This document shows positions 27,162-36,438 of a stretch of 56,386 nt of DNA, piece after piece. This DNA is from an uncultured Pseudomonas sp. GTDB taxonomy: Bacteria > Pseudomonadota > Gammaproteobacteria > Pseudomonadales > Pseudomonadaceae. The notes below the pieces were generated by a model. It worked only from the letters and a program-made list of their open reading frames with translations, was not told the origin of the DNA and made no database searches. The stretch covers positions 1-56,386 of the forward strand of contig NZ_CAMPHI010000038.1 of assembly GCF_946885955.1 (NCBI RefSeq), in the 5' to 3' direction. Position 1 is the stretch's first letter. The number at the start of each line of letters is the position of its first letter. The position numbers were made by a program, and so were the translations under genes.

Positions 27162-28595
27162 GTGACTTCCAGCCTTTTCTGGTACGACTACGAGACCACC
27201 GGCATCGACCCGCGGCGCGATCGCCCGCTGCAGGTCGCCGGAATCCGCACCGACGAAAATCTCAACGAAATAGATGAGCCACTAAACATTTATTGCCAGC
27301 CCAGTGATGACATCCTGCCCCATCCGGCGGCTTGTCTGGTCACCGGGATTACCCCGAGCCTATTGGCCGAGCGCGGTCTGGGTGAGGCTGAGTTCATGGG
27401 CCGGGTGCATGCCGAACTCTCCCGACCGGGGACTTGCGGTGTCGGTTACAACAGCTTGCGTTTCGACGACGAGGTGACCCGCTACAGCCTCTATCGCAAC
27501 TTTTTCGATCCCTATGCCCGTGAATGGCAGGGTGGCAACAGCCGCTGGGACCTGATCGACCTGGTGCGTACCGCTTATGCGTTGCGGCCGGAGGGTATCG
27601 TCTGGCCTGAAATCGAAGGGCGGGTCAGTCTCAAGCTGGAACTGCTGACCGCCGCCAACGGCATCGAACATGGCCAGGCCCACGATGCCTTGTCGGATGT
27701 GCGCGCCACCATCGCGCTGGCGCGCCTGATTCGCGATAAACAACCCAAACTCTACGACTACCTCTATCAGTTGCGCAGCAAGCAGCGAGTACTCGATCAG
27801 GTGCGCCTGTTGCAGCCGCTGGTGCATATATCCGGGCGTTTTGCCGGTGCGCGACATTATCTGGCAGTGGTGTTGCCATTGGCCTGGCACCCGCGCAATC
27901 GCAATGCGCTGATCGTCTGCGACCTGCATGCCGACACGACGCCGCTACTCGATGAAGACGGCGCGACGCTGCGACGTCGTTTATATACCCGCCACGATCA
28001 GCTGGGTGATGGCGAGTTACCCGTGCCGCTGAAGTTATTGCATATCAACCGTTGTCCGGTAGTGGCGCCGCTCAGTGTCTTGCGCGATCAGGATAGACAG
28101 CGCTTGCAGCTGGATATCGAGGCATATCAGGCGCGCGCCGAGCAGCTGCGCAGTACGCAGAGTCAATGGCAGGACAAACTTGCCGAGATATATGAGGCGG
28201 AACAATTTCCTGCATGCGAGGACCCGGAACAGCAGCTTTATGACGGCTTTATCGGCGACCGCGATCGACGTTTATGCGAGCAGGTGCGCCGCGCCGAGGC
28301 TCAGCAACTGGGCAGGGAAGTTTGGCCGTTCGATGATCTGCGTCTGCCGGAATTGCTGTTCCGTTATCGCGCTCGCAACTTTGCCGCGAGCCTTACGGAA
28401 CAAGAGCGTCAGCGCTGGCAAACATTTTGCGGGCAGCGCTTAACTCACGCCGAATATGGCGCGCCCAATACCCTGGCGGATTTTCAGGCGGCATTGCAGG
28501 AGGTTTTGGTGAGTGCGACACCCGGCCAGCAAGCGATGTTAGGCGAATGGCGGGGTTATGCCGAGCAGCTAGCTCTGCGTTATGCACTGAAATAA
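27162..28595 (+). CDS. sbcB: Exodeoxyribonuclease I
   Basis: Single-strand 3'-5' exonuclease of recombination and repair, 477 residues (E. coli enzyme 475). The DEDDh active site shows DYETTG (D9, E11) and HGQAHDALSDV near residues 170-180, and the exonuclease-I accessory and C-terminal domains follow. The start is a GTG at 27162 after AGGA; an in-frame ATG further upstream lacks family similarity. In Pseudomonas sbcB is next to mvaT, as here. Confidence 0.94.
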   Translation: MTSSLFWYDYETTGIDPRRDRPLQVAGIRTDENLNEIDEPLNIYCQPSDDILPHPAACLVTGITPSLLAERGLGEAEFMGRVHAELSRPGTCGVGYNSLRFDDEVTRYSLYRNFFDPYAREWQGGNSRWDLIDLVRTAYALRPEGIVWPEIEGRVSLKLELLTAANGIEHGQAHDALSDVRATIALARLIRDKQPKLYDYLYQLRSKQRVLDQVRLLQPLVHISGRFAGARHYLAVVLPLAWHPRNRNALIVCDLHADTTPLLDEDGATLRRRLYTRHDQLGDGELPVPLKLLHINRCPVVAPLSVLRDQDRQRLQLDIEAYQARAEQLRSTQSQWQDKLAEIYEAEQFPACEDPEQQLYDGFIGDRDRRLCEQVRRAEAQQLGREVWPFDDLRLPELLFRYRARNFAASLTEQERQRWQTFCGQRLTHAEYGAPNTLADFQAALQEVLVSATPGQQAMLGEWRGYAEQLALRYALK

Positions 28596-28690
28596 TGACG
28601 GGGCGGTACGTCAAGAGTATCGATGAATATCAGGCGGGCATCCTGCTAAAGCCTGGCCATTAGTAATGGCCATGGTTTCCGTATGGTTTA

Positions 28691-28792
28691 GCGGGCTGCG
28701 GAAAAACTATCTGCATCGCTAATACGGCGTTAAACGCCTTGCATGCGAACTCGGGCCTGTTTTCCGGGTGCTTCTTTGGGCACGCAGCCCGC
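28691..28792. repeat. 102-bp inverted-repeat element related to the 9230-9373 element
   Basis: Ends are GCGGGCTGCG and CGCAGCCCGC (perfect 10-bp inverted repeats). The interior starts GAAAAACTATCTGCATCGCT and includes TACGGCGTTAAA, resembling the interior of the 9230-9373 element (GAAAAGCTACCTGCGTTGGC, TACTGCGTTAAA), though the ends have diverged together. Confidence 0.65.
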
Positions 28793-28886
28793 CTCGGTTC
28801 GGCTTTTCAGGCATCGGGCTGTCAGGCACGTCGCCGCCCACGTGGGCCTGTCGGTCTGGCGGTATATCACTGAAAAACAACCAAAA

Positions 28887-28916
28887 AAAACGCCAGCAAA
28901 GCTGGCGTTTTTTGTG
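28887..28916. terminator. Bidirectional intrinsic terminator between sbcB and mvaT
   Basis: AACGCCAGC-AAA-GCTGGCGTT forms a 9-bp stem with a 3-base loop, flanked by A8 on the left and T6 on the right. On the minus strand this gives a stem plus a U-tract ending mvaT; on the plus strand it can end sbcB. Confidence 0.9.
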
Positions 28917-28943
28917 TTCAGGCCATGAGACCGAGGGCGATGT

Positions 28944-29321
28944 TTAGCCCAGCAGCGTTGCCCAGCCTTCTACGACGTCGCCACCCCACTTGGCTTTCCA
29001 TTCTTTCAGGGTTTTGTGATTGCCACCTTTGGTTTCAATCACTTCGCCGGTGTTGGGGTTTTTGTACTGCTTAACTTTGCGTGCACGCTTGGTGCCGGTG
29101 GTTTTGGCGGCAGCGCCTTTGGCTTTGCTGGCTTTGGCTTCAGGGTCGAGCATGGCGATGATGTCACGCAGGGACTTCTGGTATTCGCCCATCAAAGTAC
29201 GCAGCTTGCCTTCGAATTCCAGTTCTTTTTTCAGTTTGTCGTCTTGCGACAGGTTTTTCAGGCGCTCTTGTAGTTCTTTGATGGCTTCTTCGGTGGCGCG
29301 GTATTCGTTGATCAGTGACAT
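28944..29321 (-). CDS. mvaT: MvaT-type H-NS-like nucleoid protein
   Basis: Xenogeneic silencer of 125 residues, close to P. aeruginosa MvaT (124). The N-terminal half (residues 1-60) is a coiled-coil oligomerisation region (EAIKELQERLKNLSQDDK). A basic linker (TTGTKRARKVKQ) leads to the DNA-binding domain with KYKNPNTGEVIETKGGNH (as YKNPNTGEV, KGGNHKTLKEWK), which binds AT-rich DNA. Gene order sbcB-mvaT-purU matches P. aeruginosa, which favours MvaT over MvaU. The ATG at 29321 follows AAGG. Confidence 0.93.
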   Translation of the reverse strand: MSLINEYRATEEAIKELQERLKNLSQDDKLKKELEFEGKLRTLMGEYQKSLRDIIAMLDPEAKASKAKGAAAKTTGTKRARKVKQYKNPNTGEVIETKGGNHKTLKEWKAKWGGDVVEGWATLLG

Positions 29322-29654
29322 ATCTATGGCCTTAATCGGTAGATGAGGGGCTGGCTTAAGTGGAAGCAATAATAGTCAGGCACTTTTATCCTGTAAACCG
29401 CTTTGTAAAAAAATGCCACAGTTGTGCCTGTAAAGTTGCTAGTCCGGTCAATATCGAACAGCCTGAATGCCGGAGTAATTGGCGATTGCAGTTGTCATTA
29501 AATTACCGGTGATAAGCCAGGCAGTTTATGCCCAGCTGTTCGCGTCGCCCTCGATCGGCGTTATTTTAAAGCAGGCATGCAGGGGCTCGTATTGCTGTAG
29601 TTTTTCTCGGCGCTGGCTAGAATGGCGGACTTTGCAAAACGACTGGAGTTTCCC
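29322..29654. other. Divergent mvaT-purU intergenic region
   Basis: About 330 bases, clearly more AT-rich than the surroundings, with tandem TTTACA-like elements on the minus strand near 29390-29435. It must hold the promoters of mvaT and purU. I could not choose a convincing -35/-10 pair, and MvaT autoregulation through the AT-rich tract is only a possibility. Confidence 0.5.
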
Positions 29655-30506
29655 ATGCGCACTTTTCGGCTGGTCATCGCCTGCCCCGACCGCGTTGGTA
29701 TCGTGGCCAAGGTCAGTAACTTCCTGGCCACCTACAACGGCTGGATTACCGAGGCCAGCCATCATTCCGATAACCAGAGCGGCTGGTTTTTCATGCGTCA
29801 TGAAATTCGCGCCGATTCGTTGCCGTTCGACCTGCAGGAATTCCGCCAGGCGTTCGCACCGATTGCTCGAGAGTTTTCCATGGAATGGCGGGTTACCGAC
29901 TCGGCGCAGAAAAAACGCGTAGTGTTGATGGCCAGTCGCGAATCCCACTGCCTGGCGGATTTGCTGCATCGTTGGCACAGCAATGAACTGGACTGCGATA
30001 TTCCCTGCGTGATCTCCAATCATGGCGATTTGCGCAGCATGGTCGAATGGCATGGCATCGAGTTCTGCCATGTGCCGGTAGATCCGCAGAACAAGCAAAG
30101 CGCATTCGACGAGGTCGCACGCTTGATCGAAAGTCAGCGTGCCGATGCGATAGTTCTGGCGCGTTATATGCAGATACTCCCGCCGCAACTATGCCGAAAC
30201 TTCGCGCAGCGAATCATCAACATCCACCACAGTTTTTTGCCCTCGTTCGTCGGTGCCAAACCCTATCACCAGGCATCGTTGCGCGGGGTTAAGCTGATAG
30301 GCGCGACCTCGCACTATGTCACCGAGGAGCTGGACGCCGGGCCGATCATCGAGCAGGACGTGGTTCGGGTCAGTCATCGCGATAGCATCGAGGAAATGGT
30401 GCGTCTGGGTAAGGACGTGGAAAAAATGGTGCTGGCCCGTGGTTTGCGCTATCACTTAGAGGACAGAGTGCTGGTGCACGACAACAAGACAGTGGTGTTC
30501 GACTGA
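29655..30506 (+). CDS. purU: Formyltetrahydrofolate deformylase
   Basis: Hydrolyses 10-formyl-THF to THF and formate. 283 residues: an N-terminal ACT domain (residues 4-80, RLVIACPDRVGIVAKVSNFL) that senses amino acids, then a formyltransferase-like catalytic domain with INIHHSFLPSFVGAKPY (about residues 192-208) and the essential aspartate in EELDAGPIIEQDV. The ATG at 29655 follows TGGAG. Followed 41 bases downstream by a CBS-domain gene, probably in one unit. Confidence 0.94.
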   Translation: MRTFRLVIACPDRVGIVAKVSNFLATYNGWITEASHHSDNQSGWFFMRHEIRADSLPFDLQEFRQAFAPIAREFSMEWRVTDSAQKKRVVLMASRESHCLADLLHRWHSNELDCDIPCVISNHGDLRSMVEWHGIEFCHVPVDPQNKQSAFDEVARLIESQRADAIVLARYMQILPPQLCRNFAQRIINIHHSFLPSFVGAKPYHQASLRGVKLIGATSHYVTEELDAGPIIEQDVVRVSHRDSIEEMVRLGKDVEKMVLARGLRYHLEDRVLVHDNKTVVFD

Positions 30507-30547
30507 GTCTGGGTTGTGAACCTGGCGCATGACAAAGGAGTTCAACA

Positions 30548-30976
30548 ATGCTCAAGTCAATTAAAGTGCGCGACTACATGACCCGTCATCTGGTGACCTT
30601 CCGTCCCGAGATGAACTTGTTCACCGCCATCAACCGTTTACTCGAACATCGTATTTCCGGTGCACCGGTCGTCGATGGGCAGGGCCATCTGGTCGGCCTG
30701 CTGTCGGAGGGCGATTGTTTGCGTGGCATTCTCTCGGGGGCCTATTTCGAATCGGCGGGTGGCGATGTCAGCAGTTACATGACCACCGAGGTGGAAGTCA
30801 TTTCCCCCGAAACCGACATCATCGAAGTCTCCGAACGTTTTCTGCGTGGCCGTCGTCGGCGTTTGCCAGTGGTGGAAGACGGCCGGCTGATCGGCCAGAT
30901 CAGCCGCAGCGACGTGCTACGTGCGGTCAAGGCGTTTGCTCAGCACGACGAGGAACGTCACAAGGTGCATGGCTAG
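30548..30976 (+). CDS. CBS domain-pair protein
   Basis: 142-residue protein made of two CBS motifs (about residues 8-65 and 75-130), each with the typical MT-x-x-V-x-F/I-SPE pattern (DYMTRHLVTFRPEM; SYMTTEVEVISPETD). CBS pairs bind adenine nucleotides and regulate partner proteins. There is no fused effector domain and the partner is unknown. AAAGGAG precedes the ATG. It overlaps the next small gene. Confidence 0.88.
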   Translation: MLKSIKVRDYMTRHLVTFRPEMNLFTAINRLLEHRISGAPVVDGQGHLVGLLSEGDCLRGILSGAYFESAGGDVSSYMTTEVEVISPETDIIEVSERFLRGRRRRLPVVEDGRLIGQISRSDVLRAVKAFAQHDEERHKVHG

Positions 30977-31193
30977 GATGATGGACGATCCGCTTGAGCG
31001 CGCGACGGCGAAGGCGCCGCCGATAGTCGGCGAGGGCTGTACCCAGCGCTACGACCCGCAAACGCTGACGCCCGAAGATGGCGCCACGTTCGACGGGGCC
31101 GCAGAGTTGTGGCGGCAGTTGCAGGGCGAGGCGTTACCGTCGGACCAGGAGCCTGGCGCGGCTAAGCTACGACCGGAGAACAAGCGGCAGTGA
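30969..31193 (+). CDS. Small conserved hypothetical protein
   Basis: 74-residue hydrophilic protein (MARMMDDPLERATAKAPPIV...) with no recognisable domain. The ATG at 30969 overlaps the end of the CBS gene by 8 bases, and a second ATG at 30978 is possible. It ends 15 bases before a strong terminator, as expected for the last gene of the purU unit. Coding status rests on overlap and codon use; I do not recognise a named family. Confidence 0.6.
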   Translation: MARMMDDPLERATAKAPPIVGEGCTQRYDPQTLTPEDGATFDGAAELWRQLQGEALPSDQEPGAAKLRPENKRQ

Positions 31194-31207
31194 AGAACTG
31201 AAAAACA

Positions 31208-31236
31208 GGGGGGCGTCGAGTGCGCCCCCTTTTTTT
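31208..31236. terminator. Intrinsic terminator between the small-protein gene and the chemoreceptor gene
   Basis: GGGGGCG-TCGAGTG-CGCCCCC followed by T7 terminates the plus-strand purU unit. The minus-strand reading (same stem followed by TGTTTTT) can terminate the convergent chemoreceptor gene. Confidence 0.88.
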
Positions 31237-31258
31237 GTCGCCGATTTTGTCGCCGAAT

Positions 31259-33136
31259 TTAGATGCGGAAGCTGTCGACCAGATGCTTGAGGCGCGAGGC
31301 CTGCTGCTCCAGGTCGCCGCAGGCCCGTAGCGTCGAGTTGAGGTTCTCCACGCCTTCCTGGTTGAGCGTGTTGATTTCATTGATGTCGACGTTCAGCGAT
31401 TCGATCACCGAGGTCTGTTCTTCGGTCGCGGTCGCCACCGACTGGTTCATGCCGTCGATTTCGCCGATACGCTGGGTCACGCTGCCCAGGCGCTCGCCGG
31501 CCTGGTTGGCGATTTCCACGCTTTCTTCGCTGTAACGCTGGCTCTCGGTCATGGTGGTGACCGATTCGCGCGAGCCCACTTGCAGTTCCTCGATCATCTT
31601 CTCGATTTCCTGCGCGGACTCCTGGGTACGGTGGGCCAGGTTGCGCACTTCATCGGCGACCACGGCAAACCCGCGTCCGGCCTCACCGGCGCGTGCGGCC
31701 TCGATGGCGGCGTTGAGCGCGAGCAGGTTGGTTTGCTGGGAGATGCTTTTGATCACCTCGAGAATCTGTCCGATGTTCACGGTCTTGCCGTTGAGGGTCT
31801 CGATATTGCTGCAGGAGGCGCTGATCTTGGCCGACAGCTCGTTCATCGCGTTGATGGTCTTCTGCACCACCTGGCGGCCATCCTCGGCCTGCTGACGGGC
31901 GTCGGACGCCTGGCTCGAAGCGTCGGCGGCGTTGCGCGCGATCTCCTGGGCGGCAGCGCCCAGCTGGTTGATCGCAGCGGCGACGCTGTTGGTGCGACTG
32001 GCCTGTTCGTCGGAGTTGATCATCGAGGAATTCGAGGCATTGACTACCAATTTGGCGACTTCGTTGACCAGACCGGTGGCCGAGGAGACCTCACGGATCG
32101 AGCTATGGATGCGTTCGACGAATTGATTGAAGGCGGTCGCCACGGCGCCGAACTCATCGTTGGACTGAATCTCCAGGCGCTTGGTCAGGTCGCCCTCGCC
32201 CTGGGCGATATCCTGCATGGCCTTGCCCATCAGGTTCAGCGGTTGCATCAACACGCTGATCAGCATGCTCAGCAGCAGAATGATCAGCACTACGGCGATG
32301 ATGGTGGCGACTATCGCCGAGGCGCGGAATTCGCCGAGTGCGGAATAGGCCTTGGCCTTGTCGATACTCAGGCCGACATACCAATCGACCGAGGGCAGGC
32401 CCTTGACCGGGGTGAAGGTGAGGATGCGGGTTTCGCCGTTGAGCTCGGCTTCGGTGAAGTCGCTGCCGATGTGTGGGGTGTTCTGCGGGAACACGTCCTT
32501 GAGGTTCTTCATCACCAGGTTGCCGTCAGGGTGCACCAGAATCTTGCCGTCGGCGCTGACCAGAAAGGCATAGCCGATGCCGTTGAAATCCAGCGAGTTG
32601 ACTATTTTCACCAGGGTTTCAAGGCTGAGGTCGCCCCCCACCACGCCCTTGCCGCTGACCGGCGTGGCGATGGTGATAATGAGTTGCTTGGTGCTCGCGT
32701 CCACGTAGGGTTCGGTGAGCGTTGATCCGCCGGCGGCCATGGCGTCCTTGTACCAGGGGCGCTTACGCGGATCGTAATCCGCGCCCAGATCGTCGTCCGG
32801 GCGCATCGTCATCACGCCGTCGACAGAACCCAGGTAGGTATAGGCGAACGTGGACGCCAGGACCTTCTGCGCCAGCAGGCCGACCAGGGTCTCGCTGGAG
32901 GCATCGCGGGCCACCGATTGCGCAACGTTTTCCACCAGCAGAATGCGCCCCGACAACCAGTTCTGGATGTTGTTGGCGGTGACATCGCCCATTTCATTCA
33001 GGTAGTTCTGTAGATTGGAGCGAATTGCGTTGCGTTGCAGGTAGTCGTTGTACAGGGTGAACAGCGAGAAGGCGGCGATCACCACCAACGAGGCGGCAAG
33101 GAGAATCTTGTGGCTGAATTTGAGGCTATTGGTCAT
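31259..33136 (-). CDS. Methyl-accepting chemotaxis protein, PctA/PctB/PctC-like amino-acid receptor
   Basis: 625-residue chemoreceptor: N-terminal TM (about 8-28), periplasmic dCache domain (35-270), second TM (about 278-300), HAMP domain and cytoplasmic signalling helices with the hairpin [21 protein letters not shown] (in parts: [18 protein letters not shown]). The dCache domain carries the amino-acid ligand motif: Y121, R126, W128, Y129, Y144, D146 and D169, matching the pattern of P. aeruginosa PctA. Pct receptors are encoded near mvaT/purU in that species too. The exact amino-acid range cannot be read from sequence. Confidence 0.93.
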   Translation of the reverse strand: MTNSLKFSHKILLAASLVVIAAFSLFTLYNDYLQRNAIRSNLQNYLNEMGDVTANNIQNWLSGRILLVENVAQSVARDASSETLVGLLAQKVLASTFAYTYLGSVDGVMTMRPDDDLGADYDPRKRPWYKDAMAAGGSTLTEPYVDASTKQLIITIATPVSGKGVVGGDLSLETLVKIVNSLDFNGIGYAFLVSADGKILVHPDGNLVMKNLKDVFPQNTPHIGSDFTEAELNGETRILTFTPVKGLPSVDWYVGLSIDKAKAYSALGEFRASAIVATIIAVVLIILLLSMLISVLMQPLNLMGKAMQDIAQGEGDLTKRLEIQSNDEFGAVATAFNQFVERIHSSIREVSSATGLVNEVAKLVVNASNSSMINSDEQASRTNSVAAAINQLGAAAQEIARNAADASSQASDARQQAEDGRQVVQKTINAMNELSAKISASCSNIETLNGKTVNIGQILEVIKSISQQTNLLALNAAIEAARAGEAGRGFAVVADEVRNLAHRTQESAQEIEKMIEELQVGSRESVTTMTESQRYSEESVEIANQAGERLGSVTQRIGEIDGMNQSVATATEEQTSVIESLNVDINEINTLNQEGVENLNSTLRACGDLEQQASRLKHLVDSFRI

Positions 33137-33265
33137 GGCTACTTGAGTCCGCTAAGGTCAGAGCCATCCATTGGCACGATGCACATATTTATTGCGACGT
33201 CTGCGAGGACGTTACGCACTGTGTCGGCATACCAGCAGTAAAGCTTGAACCAAGGGGATCGCAAG

Positions 33266-34750
33266 ATGGATGTAAATGAGCAATTGGTATTAGGTGCCGA
33301 TCTTTCCGGCCAGCCGATCGGCCAGCCGTTGCGCCTGGCCAACCGGCACGGCCTGATCGCCGGCGCGACCGGTACCGGCAAGACCGTGACCCTGCAGCGC
33401 CTGATCGAAGGCTTCAGCGATGCCGGCGTGGCGGTGTTCGCCGCCGATGTGAAGGGCGACCTGTGCGGCCTCGGCGCCGCTGGCACGCCCCAGGGCAAGG
33501 TGGCCGAGCGCATCGCCAGCATGCCCTGGCTCAACCACCAGCCCCTGGCCTATCCGTTGACCCTGTGGGATATCCAGGGTGTCAGCGGGCATCCGTTGCG
33601 CACCACCTTGAGCGAAATGGGGCCATTGCTGCTCGGCGCGTTGCTGGAGCTGACCGACAGCCAGCAGGCGGCGCTCTATGCGGCATTCAAAATCGCCGAT
33701 CGCGAAGGTCTGTTGCTGCTCGATCTGAAAGACCTGAAAGCCCTGCTGGGGCATCTGAAAAGTCATCCCGAGGTCCTCGGCGAAGACAGCGCCCTGTTCA
33801 CCACAGCATCGGCTCAGGCGCTGCTACGCAGGTTGTCCAGCCTCGAGCAGCAGGGCGGCGATGCCCTGTTCGGCGAACCGGCGCTGCAGTTGGCGGATAT
33901 CCTGCGTCCAGCCCGCGACGGCCGTGGCTCGATCCACCTGCTCGATGCTTCTCGCCTGGTGCATGAGGCGCCTAAGGTCTATGCGACTTTCCTGTTGTGG
34001 TTGCTGGCCGAATTGTTCGAGCAGTTGCCCGAGCGTGGCGATGCCGAAAAACCGCTGCTGGCGCTATTTTTCGATGAGGCCCATCTGTTGTTCGCCGACA
34101 CGCCGAGGGCATTGCAGGAGCGTCTGGAACAGGTGGTGCGGCTGATCCGTTCGAAGGGCGTAGGGGTGTATTTCGTCACCCAGTCGCCGAGCGATCTTCC
34201 CGACGATGTGCTGGCGCAACTGGGGCTGCGCATCCAGCACGGCCTGCGTGCCTTTACCGCCAAGGAGCGCAAGGCGTTACGCGCGGTGGCCGATGGTTTT
34301 CGGCCCAACCCGGCGATCGATACCCTGACGGTATTGACCGAATTGGGCATTGGCGAAGCCCTGGTCGGCACCCTCGAAGACAAAGGCACCCCGGCCATGG
34401 TGCAACGCGTCGCCATCGCCCCGCCGCAGTCGCGCATCGGCCCGCTCAGCGCAGATGAGCGCGGCATGCTGATTCGCCAGTCGGCGCTGGTCGGGCTGTA
34501 CGACAAGCCGATCGACCGCGAGTCGGCCTACGAACTGCTGACCGCACGGGCGAGGCGAACCGACGCCGAGGCTATGGAGCATGACAAGACCGCCAAGGCC
34601 CCGGAGGGCATCGGCAGCAAAACCGGCGACCTGCTTGGCAGCCTGGCAAGCCAGATGATGAAAACCGTGGTGCGCCAGGCGGCCAACCAGATTGGCCGAC
34701 AGCTGGTGCGTGGCCTGTTGGGGTCGCTGTTGGGGGGTAAAGGGCGCTAA
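33266..34750 (+). CDS. HerA-like ATPase, DUF853 family
   Basis: 494-residue P-loop ATPase of the HerA/FtsK superfamily, related to E. coli YjgR. Walker A is GATGTGKT (33-40), Walker B LLALFFDEAHLLF (about 268-280), and the C-terminal region ends in a glycine-rich tail (GLLGSLLGGKGR). Family members are DNA or peptide pumps of unknown target. AAGGGG precedes the ATG at 33266. The divergent chemoreceptor gene begins 129 bases away. Confidence 0.87.
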   Translation: MDVNEQLVLGADLSGQPIGQPLRLANRHGLIAGATGTGKTVTLQRLIEGFSDAGVAVFAADVKGDLCGLGAAGTPQGKVAERIASMPWLNHQPLAYPLTLWDIQGVSGHPLRTTLSEMGPLLLGALLELTDSQQAALYAAFKIADREGLLLLDLKDLKALLGHLKSHPEVLGEDSALFTTASAQALLRRLSSLEQQGGDALFGEPALQLADILRPARDGRGSIHLLDASRLVHEAPKVYATFLLWLLAELFEQLPERGDAEKPLLALFFDEAHLLFADTPRALQERLEQVVRLIRSKGVGVYFVTQSPSDLPDDVLAQLGLRIQHGLRAFTAKERKALRAVADGFRPNPAIDTLTVLTELGIGEALVGTLEDKGTPAMVQRVAIAPPQSRIGPLSADERGMLIRQSALVGLYDKPIDRESAYELLTARARRTDAEAMEHDKTAKAPEGIGSKTGDLLGSLASQMMKTVVRQAANQIGRQLVRGLLGSLLGGKGR

Positions 34751-34913
34751 CAGCGCTACCTTCCCATTGTCGGTTACATGGGGCATCTGGAGAAAAGCGA
34801 CACTGCGTGCAGAGGCCACAATGGGCGGGTGCGCGTACCGGAAATCTGCGCTGGCGCGCACGGCGCACATTTCGAGTGTCAGCCCATGCAACAGCTGACA
34901 GGCTGTTGAAAAA

Positions 34914-35138
34914 CTAATCCTTGGCGTCGTCGGCCTTGGCTTTCAGATCCTTCTCGATTTTCTCGAGTTCTTTTTCGAATGCTTGGTCCAGCAAATTGGC
35001 TTTCTTGCGCCAGGGCTTGCGTTCCGGATCCGGCTGAGCGGCGTAGGTAATGACTTCCCCGCCGTATACATCCTTGTAACGCTGCGCCTGGCGCTCGAGT
35101 TCGGCGCGCAGTTCGTCTTTCGTCACGTTTTTATCCAT
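34914..35138 (-). CDS. Small lysine/glutamate-rich hypothetical protein
   Basis: 74-residue charged protein ([29 protein letters not shown]...). The second half, [26 protein letters not shown], is predicted helical or coiled coil. No named family is recognised. An ATG at 35138 is used although no clear ribosome site is seen; a TTG at 35168 would add ten residues. Its stop lies beside a GGCTGTTGAAAAAC stretch (34899-34914) resembling one end of the 144-bp element. Confidence 0.6.
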   Translation of the reverse strand: MDKNVTKDELRAELERQAQRYKDVYGGEVITYAAQPDPERKPWRKKANLLDQAFEKELEKIEKDLKAKADDAKD

Positions 35139-35461
35139 GGTTTTTGAAGTTGTCGAGCGACCAGCCAAGGCCGCGGGCCTTAGCGCATGTAGTCGCCTGG
35201 TTCATTGGCTGCCAGCCTGTATGGTGTGCTCGCGGAGTAAAGACGATTGTGTTTTTGTCTTTATAATTCAATGACTTGTATTCTTAAGTGATTGATTTGC
35301 GTGTCGCAAGCAGTTCAGGCGGCAGGTAATTATGGCTGGCGTTAGTTAAATGTCTATAGCCTTTTAAAAGTAACCGCATTTATCACCAGCCGTGCCGTCT
35401 GTGACCGCATGGCAAGTATTGTGTTCAATAGTTGTGATTATCGCGGTTGCTACCGGCGGGT
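35139..35461. other. AT-rich intergenic stretch between the small protein and the galM-like gene
   Basis: About 320 bases. From roughly 35215 to 35460 the GC content drops sharply compared with the genes around it (for example TTTATAATTCAATGACTTG and CCTTTTAAAAGTAACC). No coding frame is supported. It marks the boundary between the conserved chromosomal block and the uronate island, and may be a MvaT-bound or horizontally acquired junction. Confidence 0.5.
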
Positions 35462-36331
35462 TCAGTACGGCTGGTAATGCAGATTGAAATCCAGGCGCGC
35501 GGTTTGCCCCTGTTGCAATAACTGTAAGCCCGGATGCCCTGGAAGATGATGTGCATTGACCGGGTGAGTCACGGGTTCGAAACAGAAGAAGTTCTGTTCC
35601 AGCGGACAATAGAGCATGTAGTGCTCGGTGCCCTTGCTGCTGCAATAAAGTTGGTAGGCGAACTCTTCCTGAATGATCCGGCACTCGCCATTCCATCCGG
35701 CGAAGACATTGTCGATCAACTGCTCGGGCAGCGGCTTGGCTTCGCTGAAGTCCCAGGTCGGGGGCACTGGATCGAGGTGAGTGGACAGGCGGTCTGCATC
35801 CGCCTGCCACAGTCGTTCGGCGGGCGCCTGCAGGCGGGTGTGGGCCGTGCGCGGAAAATACGGGTGCCAGCCCAGGCCATGCCAGGCCGCGCGTTGATCC
35901 AGATGGGTGACTTCCAGCTGCAGTTGCAGCCGCCCCTGTTGCAGGTGAAAACGTTGCACGGCGCGGTAGGCGAACGGCAGCCGACACTGCAATTGCAGGA
36001 TGACCTGCGACGGGCTGTGCTCGAGCACCTGCCAGGGCTGCTGCCAGGCACTGCCGTGGATCGGCAGCGGGTCGTTCGGGCTATTGGGCGCCAGCGCGAT
36101 CCAGCCATCGGGGCCGGCGAAGCCGCCCTGGGCGATGCGATTCGACCAGGGCGCCAGTGGATAACAGGCCAGGCGCCGTGGGCTGGCGCTGGCGATCGCC
36201 GCCGCGTCGCTGGGCCGCAGCAGCGCATGGCCGTTGCTGCGCAAGGTCCAGTTGACGATGCTGGCGCCGATTGCCGGGGCCAGGGTCAGGCTGGTCAATT
36301 GGTCTTCAAGGGTGATCAGCTGCGAAATCAA
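35462..36331 (-). CDS. Aldose 1-epimerase family protein (GalM-like)
   Basis: 289-residue sugar mutarotase. The substrate-binding histidines appear in PIHGSAWQQPW (near residue 92) and WHGLGWHPYF (near residue 150), and the catalytic glutamate near the C-terminus fits NFFCFEPVTHPVNA. It would equilibrate the anomers of an aldose or uronate before oxidation by uronate dehydrogenase. The start is read as TTG at 36331 because GGAGCGACAACG precedes it; a TTG at 36385 would lie inside the regulator operator. Divergent from the GntR gene. Confidence 0.82.
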   Translation of the reverse strand: MISQLITLEDQLTSLTLAPAIGASIVNWTLRSNGHALLRPSDAAAIASASPRRLACYPLAPWSNRIAQGGFAGPDGWIALAPNSPNDPLPIHGSAWQQPWQVLEHSPSQVILQLQCRLPFAYRAVQRFHLQQGRLQLQLEVTHLDQRAAWHGLGWHPYFPRTAHTRLQAPAERLWQADADRLSTHLDPVPPTWDFSEAKPLPEQLIDNVFAGWNGECRIIQEEFAYQLYCSSKGTEHYMLYCPLEQNFFCFEPVTHPVNAHHLPGHPGLQLLQQGQTARLDFNLHYQPY

Positions 36332-36373
36332 CGTTGTCGCTCCAATGCGCTGGAATAACCTGCCTTTGGGTGT

Positions 36374-36386
36374 GTCATCGTACAAC
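36374..36386 (-). promoter_or_regulatory. GntR/FadR-type operator E between galM-like and gntR genes
   Basis: Minus-strand GTTGTACGATGAC fits GTYRTACGAYRAC. It lies 42 bases upstream of the galM-like start and overlaps the likely -35 region of gntR (a TATGAT is at 36396-36401), so it may serve both galM expression and autoregulation. Confidence 0.68.
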
Positions 36387-36438
36387 TCGCTGGGCTATGA
36401 TGGCCGTATTGTTCTTCAGCCGAGAAAAGATCGCCGCT

